Part shown: in pieces, positions 34,457-42,269 of the stretch
Numbering within the stretch: position 1 is the first letter of the stretch
Layout of the letters: each line of letters begins with the position of its first letter
Assembly (NCBI RefSeq): GCF_003259835.1
Contig: NZ_QLMI01000008.1
Coordinates: 1 to 64,000 of the forward strand
Reading direction: 5' to 3'
Length of the DNA stretch: 64,000 nt
DNA from: Flavobacterium aquaticum
GTDB taxonomy: Bacteria > Bacteroidota > Bacteroidia > Flavobacteriales > Flavobacteriaceae
Made by a program: the position numbers and the translations under genes
Notes under the pieces: generated by a model
What the model saw: the letters and a program-made list of their open reading frames with translations, nothing else
Told to the model about the DNA's origin: nothing
Database searches by the model: none

Positions 34457-36388
34457 ATGAGTAAATTTTTTATTTTTTTAACTTTTATCTTTTTTATTAA
34501 TTCTTATTCTCAAAGAAATACTCTTAGAGGAGAAGGTTTAGGTGTATCTAATGTGTCAGATAAATCTCAAAAGAAAGTTAAAGACACTACTTCTTATGAA
34601 AAAGCACCTATAGATTTATACAAAATCTACACCCTTCAAAAGGATACTACCTATGTAGATACATCACTTACCATTAAAAGTGAGTATATGTACAATTTAT
34701 TAAGAAAAGATATTTTTGGTTTGTTGCCTTTTGCAAATGAAGGACATACTTACAATTCCTTAGATTTTGCTTTATCTAGTAAAAATGCTATGCCTAGTTT
34801 TGGATTTAAAGCCAAGCATTTTAACTATTTAGAAGCGACCGATATTAAATATTACAATGTTCCTACACCACTTACAGATTTGTATTTTAAAACTGTAATG
34901 GAACAAGGTCAGGCTTTAGATGCTTTTTTAACTGTAAATACAAAGCCTAATCTAAATTTTTCTATTGCTTACAGAGGACTCCGTTCTTTAGGTAAATATG
35001 TGAATAATTTAACAAGTTCAGGTAATTTTAGATTTACAAGTAGTTATTATACTATAGATAAGCGCTATTTTTTAAATGCTCACTTTACAGGCCAAGACAT
35101 TTCTAATCAAGAAAATGGTGGAATTGTAAATTTACAAGAATTTGAAACCAGCGAAGATCCGTTCAACGAAAGAGAACGTATAAAGGTTTATTTTACTGAT
35201 GCTACTTCACTTTTAAAAGGGAATCGTTTTTTTGTAGATCATTCCTTTAAATTGAATAAAGAAAACCCTAATAGCTTGGTGTTTACGCATCAATTTAATC
35301 AAGAATATAAATTTTTCGAGTTTACTCAGCCAACAGTCAATGAAAGATTCGGAGATACTTATACCAATAAAATAAGTAATAAGACACGTTATAATCATTT
35401 GTATAATAAATTTGGAGTTGCCTATAAAACAAAATCATACGGTGATTTAGAATTTTTTATAGACGATAATAATTATAATTACTATTATAATAGTGTTGTT
35501 TACGACATAAATGGAAATATCACGGTCCCTAATTCTGTTTCTGATAGAATTAATATGATAGGTGGTAATTACACTTATTTGATTAATAAAATAAATGTAA
35601 GATTGCACACTTCTCAATCTATTACAGATCAATCAATTTCAAATATTGAGGCTAGTGCAAATTATAAATTGAATGATGATTACAATTTCCAATTCAAGTA
35701 TCAAAAATTAAATAGTTTGCCTAATTTGAATTTTACTTTATATCAAAGTGGTTATATAGATTACAATTGGTTTAATAATTTTAAAAACGAAAAACTAAAC
35801 CAATTCGAATTTTCTGCACAAACAAAATTGTTAAATGTTTCTGCAACATATAAAGTACTTAATGACTACTTGTTTTTTGATAATCAAACAAACAACATTA
35901 CTGAATTAACGGTTAAACCTATTCAGTACGATAAAACCATTAATTATCTTTCTGTAAAAGCTAATAAAGAAATTAAGTTTTGGAAATTGGCTTTAGATAA
36001 TACTATTTTGTATCAATCGGTCGAACAGTCTGATGATATTGTTAATGTACCCCAAATTGTTACCCGAAATACGTTGTATTTTACAGATTATGTATTTAAA
36101 AAAGCAATGCTTTTGCAAACAGGAGTAACTTTTCAATATTTTTCTAAATATTACGCCAACGATTATAACCCTTTGATTGGTGAATTTTATGTACAAAATG
36201 AAACAAAAATAGGAGGGTTTCCTATGTTCGATTTCTTTATAAATGCAAGAGTGCGTCAAGCACGAATTTTTCTAAAAGCAGAACATTTCAACTCCGCTTG
36301 GACAGGTTATGATTTTTATTCAGCACCAAATTACCCATATCGCGATTTCATTGTCCGCTTCGGTTTGGTTTGGAACTTCTTTAGATAA
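34457..36388 (+). CDS. Putative outer-membrane porin (Porin_10-like)
   Basis: 643 residues: signal peptide (FLTFIFFINSYSQ) and a long series of alternating aromatic/hydrophobic beta-strands, ending RDFIVRFGLVWNFFR with a terminal aromatic residue as in outer-membrane beta-barrels. The N-terminal LYKIYTLQKDTTYVDTSLTI, DIFGLLPFANEGHTYN and TPLTDLYFKTVMEQGQALD segments match the putative porin family typical of Flavobacteriia. The transported substrate is unknown. Monocistronic by context: its own promoter upstream, a dispersed repeat 8 nt after its stop. Confidence 0.85.
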   Translation: MSKFFIFLTFIFFINSYSQRNTLRGEGLGVSNVSDKSQKKVKDTTSYEKAPIDLYKIYTLQKDTTYVDTSLTIKSEYMYNLLRKDIFGLLPFANEGHTYNSLDFALSSKNAMPSFGFKAKHFNYLEATDIKYYNVPTPLTDLYFKTVMEQGQALDAFLTVNTKPNLNFSIAYRGLRSLGKYVNNLTSSGNFRFTSSYYTIDKRYFLNAHFTGQDISNQENGGIVNLQEFETSEDPFNERERIKVYFTDATSLLKGNRFFVDHSFKLNKENPNSLVFTHQFNQEYKFFEFTQPTVNERFGDTYTNKISNKTRYNHLYNKFGVAYKTKSYGDLEFFIDDNNYNYYYNSVVYDINGNITVPNSVSDRINMIGGNYTYLINKINVRLHTSQSITDQSISNIEASANYKLNDDYNFQFKYQKLNSLPNLNFTLYQSGYIDYNWFNNFKNEKLNQFEFSAQTKLLNVSATYKVLNDYLFFDNQTNNITELTVKPIQYDKTINYLSVKANKEIKFWKLALDNTILYQSVEQSDDIVNVPQIVTRNTLYFTDYVFKKAMLLQTGVTFQYFSKYYANDYNPLIGEFYVQNETKIGGFPMFDFFINARVRQARIFLKAEHFNSAWTGYDFYSAPNYPYRDFIVRFGLVWNFFR

Positions 36389-36395
36389 TTTGAAA

Positions 36396-36508
36396 CGAAT
36401 AGTTCGGGCGTTTTTGCTGTCCATTTTCCTGCTGTCCACTATAGTTTTTTGTTTTTAGCAAACAAAAAAGCTACCGTTCCCATCAGGGTTAGTTAGCCAA
36501 TCATTTTC
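36396..36508 (+). repeat. Dispersed imperfect palindromic repeat, copy B
   Basis: Aligned with copy A (27044-27145): CGAATAGTTCGGGC at the left, then TTTTTGCTGTCCATTTTCC, CCTGCTGTCC, a palindrome TTTTTTGTTT / AAACAAAAAA and CATCAGGG. The right inverted end is degenerate. The copy begins 8 nt after the porin stop codon, so it would be in the 3' part of that transcript and may also act as a terminator-like structure. Confidence 0.6.
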
Positions 36509-36582
36509 TTTTTTGGATTCTTGTTTTAAACAGCTAATCTTCTTAATTCAAACTTCTAATTTCTGAATTCAAAATTTCACAC

Positions 36583-36590
36583 TATCTTTG
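36583..36590 (+). promoter_or_regulatory. -7 element TATCTTTG of the CBS-domain cysteine synthase gene
   Basis: Perfect -7 box 60 nt before the ATG. The leader consists of degenerate TTCTAAATTC-type words. Confidence 0.5.
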
Positions 36591-36650
36591 CAAAAAATTT
36601 GAAGACTTTGAGGTTTTCTAAATTCAAATTTCTAAATTCTAAATTTTACA

Positions 36651-38012
36651 ATGAAATACGCAAAAAATATATTAGAAACTATTGGGAATACACCTTTAGT
36701 TAAATTAAACAAAGTAACAGCCGAAGTTGATGCATTAGTATTGGCTAAAGTAGAAACTTTTAATCCAGGAAATTCTGTTAAAGATAGAATGGCAGTAAAA
36801 ATGATTGAAGATGCAGAAGCTGATGGAAGATTAAAACCTGGTGGAACCATCATTGAAGGAACTTCAGGAAACACTGGAATGGGATTAGCTTTAGCTGCTA
36901 TTGTAAAAGGGTACAAATGTATTTTTGTAATTTCAGATAAGCAATCAAAAGAAAAATCAGATATTCTTCGTGCTGTTGGAGCAAAAGTAATCGTTTGCCC
37001 TACAGATGTTGAACCAACAGATCCTCGTTCGTATTATTCAGTTTCTAAAAAATTAGGTGAAGAAATTCCTAATTCTTGGTATGTAAATCAATACGATAAT
37101 CCAAGTAACGCTATCGCACATTACGAACAAACAGGTCCAGAAATTTGGGAACAAACAGAAGGAAAAATTACGCATTTTGTAGTTGGAGTTGGAACAGGAG
37201 GAACGATTTCAGGTGTAGCTAAATATTTAAAAGAAAAAAATCCAAACATTAAAATTTGGGGAATTGATACCTATGGTTCGGTTTTCAAAAAATACCACGA
37301 AACTGGAATTTTTGATGAGAACGAAATCTATTCTTACATCACAGAAGGAATTGGTGAAGACATTTTACCAAAAAATGTTGACTTTTCATTAATCGACGGA
37401 TTTACAAAAGTTACCGATAAAGATGCAGCTGTTTATACAAGAAAAATCGCATTAGAAGAAGGAATTTTTGTTGGAAACTCTGCTGGAGCTGCTGTAAAGG
37501 GTTTATTGCAGTTAAAAGAACACTTTGGTCCAGAAGATGTAGTTGTGGTCTTATTTCACGATTCTGGAAGCCGTTATGTTGGAAAAATGTTTAACGATGA
37601 TTGGATGCGCGAAAGAGGTTTCTTAGAAGAAGAAATCACAAAAGCAGAAGATTTAATCAAAGAACATATCGAAAAGCCATTAGTAATTGTTCGTACTGAA
37701 GAATTAGTTTCACATGCTATCGAAAGAATGAGAAAATATAAAATCTCTCAAATTCCTGTAGTAGATGTAAATGGTTTTGTAGGTTCTGTTGATGAATCAG
37801 ATTTATTTCAAAGTTTCATTACTGATAAAAATACTGCCGAAAGACCAATTCGCGAAGTTATGAGTAAACCTTTTCCTATTGTAAAATTAGGAACGCCAGT
37901 TGAAGAAGTTTCTAAATTAATTACAAAAGAAAATCAAGCCGTTTTAATTGATTTAGGAAACGGTAAACATCACATTATTACGAAATATGATATTATTGGT
38001 TCAATAAAATAA
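36651..38012 (+). CDS. Cysteine synthase / cystathionine beta-synthase with C-terminal CBS domains
   Basis: 453 residues. The N-terminal PLP fold-type II domain (about 1-320) has the substrate-binding TIGNTPLVKLNK, the PLP lysine in NPGNSVKDRMA (Lys44), EGTSGNTGMGLA and the phosphate loop GVGTGGTISG. The C-terminal part (about 335-453) holds a pair of CBS domains (HAIERMRKYKISQIPVVD, REVMSKPFPIVKLG), which usually bind adenosyl ligands. This layout is that of cystathionine beta-synthase rather than plain CysK. Whether it makes cysteine from O-acetylserine or cystathionine from serine and homocysteine cannot be decided from sequence alone. A single gene with its own promoter and terminator. 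Confidence 0.92.
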   Translation: MKYAKNILETIGNTPLVKLNKVTAEVDALVLAKVETFNPGNSVKDRMAVKMIEDAEADGRLKPGGTIIEGTSGNTGMGLALAAIVKGYKCIFVISDKQSKEKSDILRAVGAKVIVCPTDVEPTDPRSYYSVSKKLGEEIPNSWYVNQYDNPSNAIAHYEQTGPEIWEQTEGKITHFVVGVGTGGTISGVAKYLKEKNPNIKIWGIDTYGSVFKKYHETGIFDENEIYSYITEGIGEDILPKNVDFSLIDGFTKVTDKDAAVYTRKIALEEGIFVGNSAGAAVKGLLQLKEHFGPEDVVVVLFHDSGSRYVGKMFNDDWMRERGFLEEEITKAEDLIKEHIEKPLVIVRTEELVSHAIERMRKYKISQIPVVDVNGFVGSVDESDLFQSFITDKNTAERPIREVMSKPFPIVKLGTPVEEVSKLITKENQAVLIDLGNGKHHIITKYDIIGSIK

Positions 38013-38016
38013 AAAT

Positions 38017-38044
38017 TAAAGCCGTTCATTTGAACGGCTTTTTT
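38017..38044. terminator. Bidirectional terminator between convergent genes
   Basis: AAGCCGTTCA / TGAACGGCTT stem with a 2-nt core and a six-T run, between the cysteine synthase gene and the T9SS gene ending at 38055. Confidence 0.75.
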
Positions 38045-38054
38045 GTTTTATCTT

Positions 38055-38852
38055 TTAATTTTTTACTATTTTTTGCGTTTTAACTTTTCCTTCAGTTGAA
38101 GTTATTTTAGCAAAATAGGTTCCAGAATTTAATTCTGTTATATCAATCTTATTTGAATTTTCAGTAGCTTTTACTAAGCTTCCTAAAATATTGAAAATTT
38201 CAATTCTTGATATAGTTTCAATAGCTTCAACATTCAAAATTCCATTTGTTGGATTTGGATAAATTGAAATCTGTTTGTCATCAAAAGAAGGAGTGCTTAA
38301 AGTTCCTGTAACGTTTACATTGTCAATAAACCAATTGTCGCCATCATCTTGAGTCATTACAAAAGCAATGTAAATTTGTTGTCCATTGTAAGTACTTAAA
38401 TCTACTGTTTTTAAACTTGTTAAAGGTGCTGATAAAATATCTGTAAAATCAGCCTCGGCATAAGTAGCAACATTTGTAAATGAAGCATGAGAGGTTTGTG
38501 AAGTTGTAGAAACTTTTACTTGATAAACTGTTCCGTACGGATCTGTATATTGTTGTCCTCCGTAGAAAGTTAACGAACAGCTAGTTCTGTTAGATAAGTC
38601 AATTAAAGGTGTTACAAGCCAATCTTCTGCATTACCGCCGGTAACATTTTCATATCTTACAAAAGCAGAATTTCCAGGAGAGTAATTTCTGGCTGTACTT
38701 GTTCCCCAATCAAAACCAGTTCCTAAGTTGTTGGTTCCTCTAAAAGCGGTCCAACCAGCAGGAAGTGTTGTGGCGGCATCAAAATTTTCGCTCAATTGAG
38801 CTTGTGTTAATTGAATTAACAACAAAAATGTTAAAGAGTAGAGTTTTTTCAT
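38055..38852 (-). CDS. Small T9SS-secreted protein with choice-of-anchor J domain (265 aa)
   Basis: The start is ATG 38852 (MKKLYSLTFLLLIQLTQAQ signal peptide); the longest frame begins at 38888 with a TTG that overlaps the -7 box. The mature protein is a cleaved-adhesin / choice-of-anchor J beta-sandwich (about 20-185; LSENFDAATTLPAGWTAF, AEDWLVTPLIDLSN, DGDNWFIDNVNV) followed by a type A T9SS sorting domain (about 190-265; ISIYPNPTNGILNV, IFNILGSLVKATEN, LNSGTYFAKIT, KTQKIVKN). Such domains bind glycans or polypeptides; the target is unknown. It lies in the same direction as the PNGase F-like gene, 67 nt downstream of it, and has its own -7 box. Confidence 0.88.
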   Translation of the reverse strand: MKKLYSLTFLLLIQLTQAQLSENFDAATTLPAGWTAFRGTNNLGTGFDWGTSTARNYSPGNSAFVRYENVTGGNAEDWLVTPLIDLSNRTSCSLTFYGGQQYTDPYGTVYQVKVSTTSQTSHASFTNVATYAEADFTDILSAPLTSLKTVDLSTYNGQQIYIAFVMTQDDGDNWFIDNVNVTGTLSTPSFDDKQISIYPNPTNGILNVEAIETISRIEIFNILGSLVKATENSNKIDITELNSGTYFAKITSTEGKVKTQKIVKN

Positions 38853-38885
38853 AATAAAATTATTTAAATAATTAATTAATAACAG

Positions 38886-38893
38886 CAAATGTA
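38886..38893 (-). promoter_or_regulatory. -7 element TACATTTG of the choice-of-anchor J gene
   Basis: Perfect TAnnTTTG on the minus strand, 33 nt before ATG 38852. Decides the start codon. Confidence 0.5.
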
Positions 38894-38919
38894 GTTAAAA
38901 TTATATAAATAATAAAAAA

Positions 38920-40608
38920 TTATTCTCCTAGTAAAACTCCTGAAACATTCCAAGAACTAAAACTTCCGCCTTCATTTTCACCTTGAGGAATTTTAACTTG
39001 TATCTTATGTGTTCCTGCTTTCAAATCTCCTAATTCAATATAAATAGGATTCGTTGCTGTACCAGGACACCAATTCGAACGGCTCAAATCAGATGAAGAT
39101 AATCCATCATTAAAATTTCCTGATGCTGGATTAAACAATCGATATCCACCACAATCTTGTCGCCATGGAATAAATGAAAACACTTCTTTTCCGTTTAAAA
39201 CAATGGTGTTTCTTTTTGGAACAAACTCGTCTCCGTTTTCCCAACCTCCATGTCCAGTGGTAATATAGCGAAGTTTCGTGTTTTTGATTTCTTTGTCCAA
39301 AGTAAAAGTAACTTCTAATCCTTTTTCATGATTAAACATCGTAGCATACTCTTGATTTGCCATTTCCATTACGTTTGTCGTGTTAAACAAAGGAATAGAA
39401 ATATTATTGTTGTCTAAGGTGCTTTCGTTTGGATTAATCGTAATATTCATTGAAATTTTGTGTCCACCTTTGTCATAATTACCAATAAAAGTTCCTACAT
39501 AAACTGTTTTTCCTGATATATTTGATTTTAAATCGGTAATTTCCATTCGATAAGGAACAATTTCGTGCCACGTTTTGTCTTTTAACTGAATGTAGTTGTA
39601 TTGTTTAATTCCGAAAGGAGTAAAAAAGCGCATTAATTCAATAATTGGAGAAAATTCTGTTGTAGCTACAACACCTTGATATTTTTTCCCATTTCCGTTT
39701 TCATAAATAGGTAGAGTTTTAGCGCCATTTTGCAAACCATCTAAAAACGATTGCTTTTTATCTTGCGGAATCACAAAAACTGAACCTGTTCTGTCATAAG
39801 CATCGCCATTTGATTGCTCAGTTAAGTCTAGAAAAATTAAATCACCTTTTTTAATTTCTGGAAATGTAACTTTTTTCAAAATGATTGTCCCGTTTGCAAA
39901 TCGTAAAATAGAGTCATTAGATTTTGTTTCTTCTGAATAATTAATGACTTCATTTTCAAATATTTTTATTGTAGTAAAACGACTTTTCCAAACCAAATCT
40001 TTATATGTCAGTCCATCTAAAATAGGGCTTTTAGTTGTGCTTTTTTGTAATTCAAAACTTGGGCTAACGGATTTTATTTTCTCGATTTTAGTTGCCGAAA
40101 TCACGAAATTTCTATTACGAATCATCTCTAAAACTAAACCAATATTTTGACCTAAAGTAGTAGGAGCTCCTTTAACTTGTAATTCGTTGGTATACCAAAA
40201 TTCAAAGGTGTTTGAATTGATGATTGTTTTAGCTTTTTGGCATTTGTAACCCATAATGATTTTAGTTTCATCTAAGAATTCAAAGTCTTGCTTTGCTGAA
40301 GAAAGACTATCAACTGTAGTAACTGATTTGTCTTTTTTGAGTTGAGTAACCTGAACAATTTTATTTTCAGAACGATTGATTAAAGTTTGTTCAAAAGGAA
40401 ATTCCGCTTTTCCTAAATTCATTTTTTCAGAAGTTACTAAAGTTTCTGTTGGATTTGTAAAAACTAAAATTGCATCTTGATTTTCAATTAGCTTTCCATT
40501 TGAACTTCTTGTGTAGGTAATTTTGAATCCTTTTGGTGGTTTTGCATTAGTTTGAGATTGTGCGAACGTAAAAAGACTTAGTAATGTGATGGTTATAAAT
40601 TTTTTCAT
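38920..40608 (-). CDS. PNGase F-like peptide-N-glycosidase with N-terminal GLPGLI-like domain (562 aa)
   Basis: The start is ATG 40608 (MKKFITITLLSLFTFAQSQ signal peptide); the longer frame to 40656 would lie upstream of the promoter. The N-terminal domain (about 20-180; IIMGYKCQKAKTII, FEFWYTNEL) resembles the GLPGLI family. The rest matches the two sandwiches of PNGase F. Asp272 in GDAYDRTGSVFV aligns with the catalytic Asp60 of PNGase F, and Glu461 in GHGGWENGDEFVPKRN aligns with Glu206. WRQDC, NPASGNF and NWCPGTATNP are conserved. PNGase F removes N-glycans from glycoproteins by amide hydrolysis. The extra N-terminal domain resembles that of the longer PNGase F-II-type enzymes. No T9SS signal is visible, so it is probably periplasmic or secreted by another route. 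Confidence 0.82.
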   Translation of the reverse strand: MKKFITITLLSLFTFAQSQTNAKPPKGFKITYTRSSNGKLIENQDAILVFTNPTETLVTSEKMNLGKAEFPFEQTLINRSENKIVQVTQLKKDKSVTTVDSLSSAKQDFEFLDETKIIMGYKCQKAKTIINSNTFEFWYTNELQVKGAPTTLGQNIGLVLEMIRNRNFVISATKIEKIKSVSPSFELQKSTTKSPILDGLTYKDLVWKSRFTTIKIFENEVINYSEETKSNDSILRFANGTIILKKVTFPEIKKGDLIFLDLTEQSNGDAYDRTGSVFVIPQDKKQSFLDGLQNGAKTLPIYENGNGKKYQGVVATTEFSPIIELMRFFTPFGIKQYNYIQLKDKTWHEIVPYRMEITDLKSNISGKTVYVGTFIGNYDKGGHKISMNITINPNESTLDNNNISIPLFNTTNVMEMANQEYATMFNHEKGLEVTFTLDKEIKNTKLRYITTGHGGWENGDEFVPKRNTIVLNGKEVFSFIPWRQDCGGYRLFNPASGNFNDGLSSSDLSRSNWCPGTATNPIYIELGDLKAGTHKIQVKIPQGENEGGSFSSWNVSGVLLGE

Positions 40609-40618
40609 AAATGTTGGG

Positions 40619-40656
40619 TTGTTCAGCAAATATAATTTTTTATCTTTGTTTTTCAA
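40619..40656. promoter_or_regulatory. Interleaved divergent promoters
   Basis: Plus: TTG (40619-40621), 19-nt spacer, TATCTTTG (40641-40648) for the DUF2851 gene. Minus: TTG (40656-40654), 19-nt spacer, TATATTTG (40634-40627) for the PNGase-like gene. The two promoters interleave within 38 bp and cannot easily be used at the same time. Confidence 0.6.
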
Positions 40657-40674
40657 TTATATACGCCATACAGA

Positions 40675-41943
40675 ATGAAAGAAGATTTTTTGCACCACGT
40701 GTGGCAATTCAAGAAATTTGATATTGCCAATTTAAAAACTACAAAAGGAGAATCGATTCAAATTCTCAATTCGGGTCAATATTTACAACTTGCTGGACCT
40801 GATTTTTTCAATGCGCAACTTATTATTGGAAATCAAAAATGGGCTGGAAATGTAGAAATTCATCTCAAGTCATCAGATTGGTATGTTCACAATCATGAGA
40901 AAGATTCCAATTATGATTCTGTTATTTTGCATGTCGTTTGGGAATATGATGTGCCTATTTTTAGGAAAGATGATTCCGAAATTCCAACGTTAGAGCTCAA
41001 GGAATATGTTGCCTTTACAGATTTGCATAAATATCAGTCGCTAGTAAGTCAGAAATCCTGGATTTATTGTGAAAATGAAATTGGAAATGTAGATGATTTT
41101 ATCTTTAAAAATTGGCAAGAACGTTTGTTTTTTGAACGCTTAGAACGAAAATCGCAACTGATTTTTGAATTAGCGGAAATTTCTAATCACGATTGGGAAG
41201 CGGTTTTGTTTTGTCTTTTGGCTAAAAACTTCGGATTAAATACGAATGGCGAAATGTTTTATAAAATTGCTAAATCAATTCCGTTTTCGGTTGTTCGAAA
41301 AGAATCTTATTCTTCGGAATCATTAGAAGCTTTATTATTTGGTCAAGCGAATTTGCTCTCACAAGATTTTCAAGATAATTATGCGAAAGAGTTGCAAAAA
41401 TCCTATAATTACTTAGTTCTGAAATATCAGTTGCATGAAAAAGTATTTGGTTTGGTAGAATTCTTCAAACATCGTCCTGATAATTTTCCTACGATTCGCT
41501 TGGCGCAATTGGCTAATTTGTATTTTCATCAAAAGAATCTTTTCTCTTTGGTTATGAATGGTACTTCCATAAATGAATTGTATCAGATTTTTAATGTAGG
41601 AGTAAGTCAATATTGGGAAACACATTATAATTTTGATAAAAATAGCTCGAAAAAGATGAAAAAACTTTCCAAATCATTTATCGATTTATTGGTTATCAAT
41701 ACAATCATTCCGCTTCGATTTGCCTATGCCAGAAGCCAACAAAAAGAAATCACACAGGAATTAATTGATTTAGCGATTTTAATACCTGCAGAGAAAAACG
41801 CAATTCTTGAAAAATTTTATTCTTTCGGAGTCAATTCTCAAAACGCATATGAATCTCAATCCTTATTGCAATTAAAGAAGAATTATTGCGATAATAAAAA
41901 GTGTCTAGATTGCGCTATCGGACATTTTATACTTAAAAAATAA
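40675..41943 (+). CDS. DUF2851 family protein
   Basis: 422-residue cytoplasmic protein without signal or membrane segment. The family start MKEDFLHHVWQFKKFD, the conserved LAGPDFFNAQLIIGNQKWAGNVEIHLKSSDW (about 36-66) and the C-terminal CDNKKCLDCAIGHFIL are typical of DUF2851, a Bacteroidota family of unknown function. The conserved Asp/Glu/Lys pattern (GPDF, NVEIH, SSDW) recalls PD-(D/E)xK nuclease folds, which is a guess. The next gene has its own promoter overlapping this gene's 3' end. Confidence 0.88.
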   Translation: MKEDFLHHVWQFKKFDIANLKTTKGESIQILNSGQYLQLAGPDFFNAQLIIGNQKWAGNVEIHLKSSDWYVHNHEKDSNYDSVILHVVWEYDVPIFRKDDSEIPTLELKEYVAFTDLHKYQSLVSQKSWIYCENEIGNVDDFIFKNWQERLFFERLERKSQLIFELAEISNHDWEAVLFCLLAKNFGLNTNGEMFYKIAKSIPFSVVRKESYSSESLEALLFGQANLLSQDFQDNYAKELQKSYNYLVLKYQLHEKVFGLVEFFKHRPDNFPTIRLAQLANLYFHQKNLFSLVMNGTSINELYQIFNVGVSQYWETHYNFDKNSSKKMKKLSKSFIDLLVINTIIPLRFAYARSQQKEITQELIDLAILIPAEKNAILEKFYSFGVNSQNAYESQSLLQLKKNYCDNKKCLDCAIGHFILKK

Positions 41944-41946
41944 TCG

Positions 41947-41954
41947 TATTTTTG
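41947..41954 (+). promoter_or_regulatory. -7 element TATTTTTG of the PspC-like gene
   Basis: Perfect -7 box starting four nt after the DUF2851 stop. It overlaps the TTG at 41952 that begins the longest frame, so the true start is ATG 41970. Confidence 0.5.
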
Positions 41955-41969
41955 GAAAAAATATTAAAA

Positions 41970-42191
41970 ATGGTTCAAAACCTATTACATTTTTTTGAAA
42001 AACATGGCTTTTTTGTAGCCACACGTTTGGCCGACCGTTTGGGTATGCGTGCTACTAACGTGCGTTTGTTTTTTATTTACATATCTTTTATAACAGTAGG
42101 TTTAGGATTTGGATTGTATCTTACTTTGGCATTCCTTTTAAAGTTAAAAGATATGATAAAAACTAAAAGAAGTTCAGTTTTTGACTTATAA
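41970..42191 (+). CDS. PspC-domain small membrane protein (73 aa)
   Basis: MVQNLLHFFEKHGFFVATRL begins a 73-residue protein with LADRLGMRATNVRLFFIYISF and one membrane helix (about 36-58; FFIYISFITVGLGFGLYLTLAF), then a basic tail KTKRSSVFDL. This matches the short PspC-like proteins of Flavobacteriaceae, often annotated as phage-shock protein C family; here the DUF2851 neighbour is the usual one. PspC proteins sense envelope stress in Proteobacteria; the role in Bacteroidota is not established. Confidence 0.8.
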   Translation: MVQNLLHFFEKHGFFVATRLADRLGMRATNVRLFFIYISFITVGLGFGLYLTLAFLLKLKDMIKTKRSSVFDL

Positions 42192-42215
42192 AATTTCATT
42201 AAGTGTAAGTTTTAT

Positions 42216-42244
42216 TTGAATTTTAGATACTTTTATTATCTTTG
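42216..42244 (+). promoter_or_regulatory. Promoter of the NSS transporter gene
   Basis: TTG (42216-42218), 18-nt spacer, TATCTTTG (42237-42244), 25 nt before the ATG. Confidence 0.6.
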
Positions 42245-42269
42245 AAGCATTAACAACCAATAAAATTAT

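Noticed and set aside
40609..40656. Longer start of the PNGase F-like gene
   Set aside because: The extension covers the divergent promoters and would precede the signal peptide.
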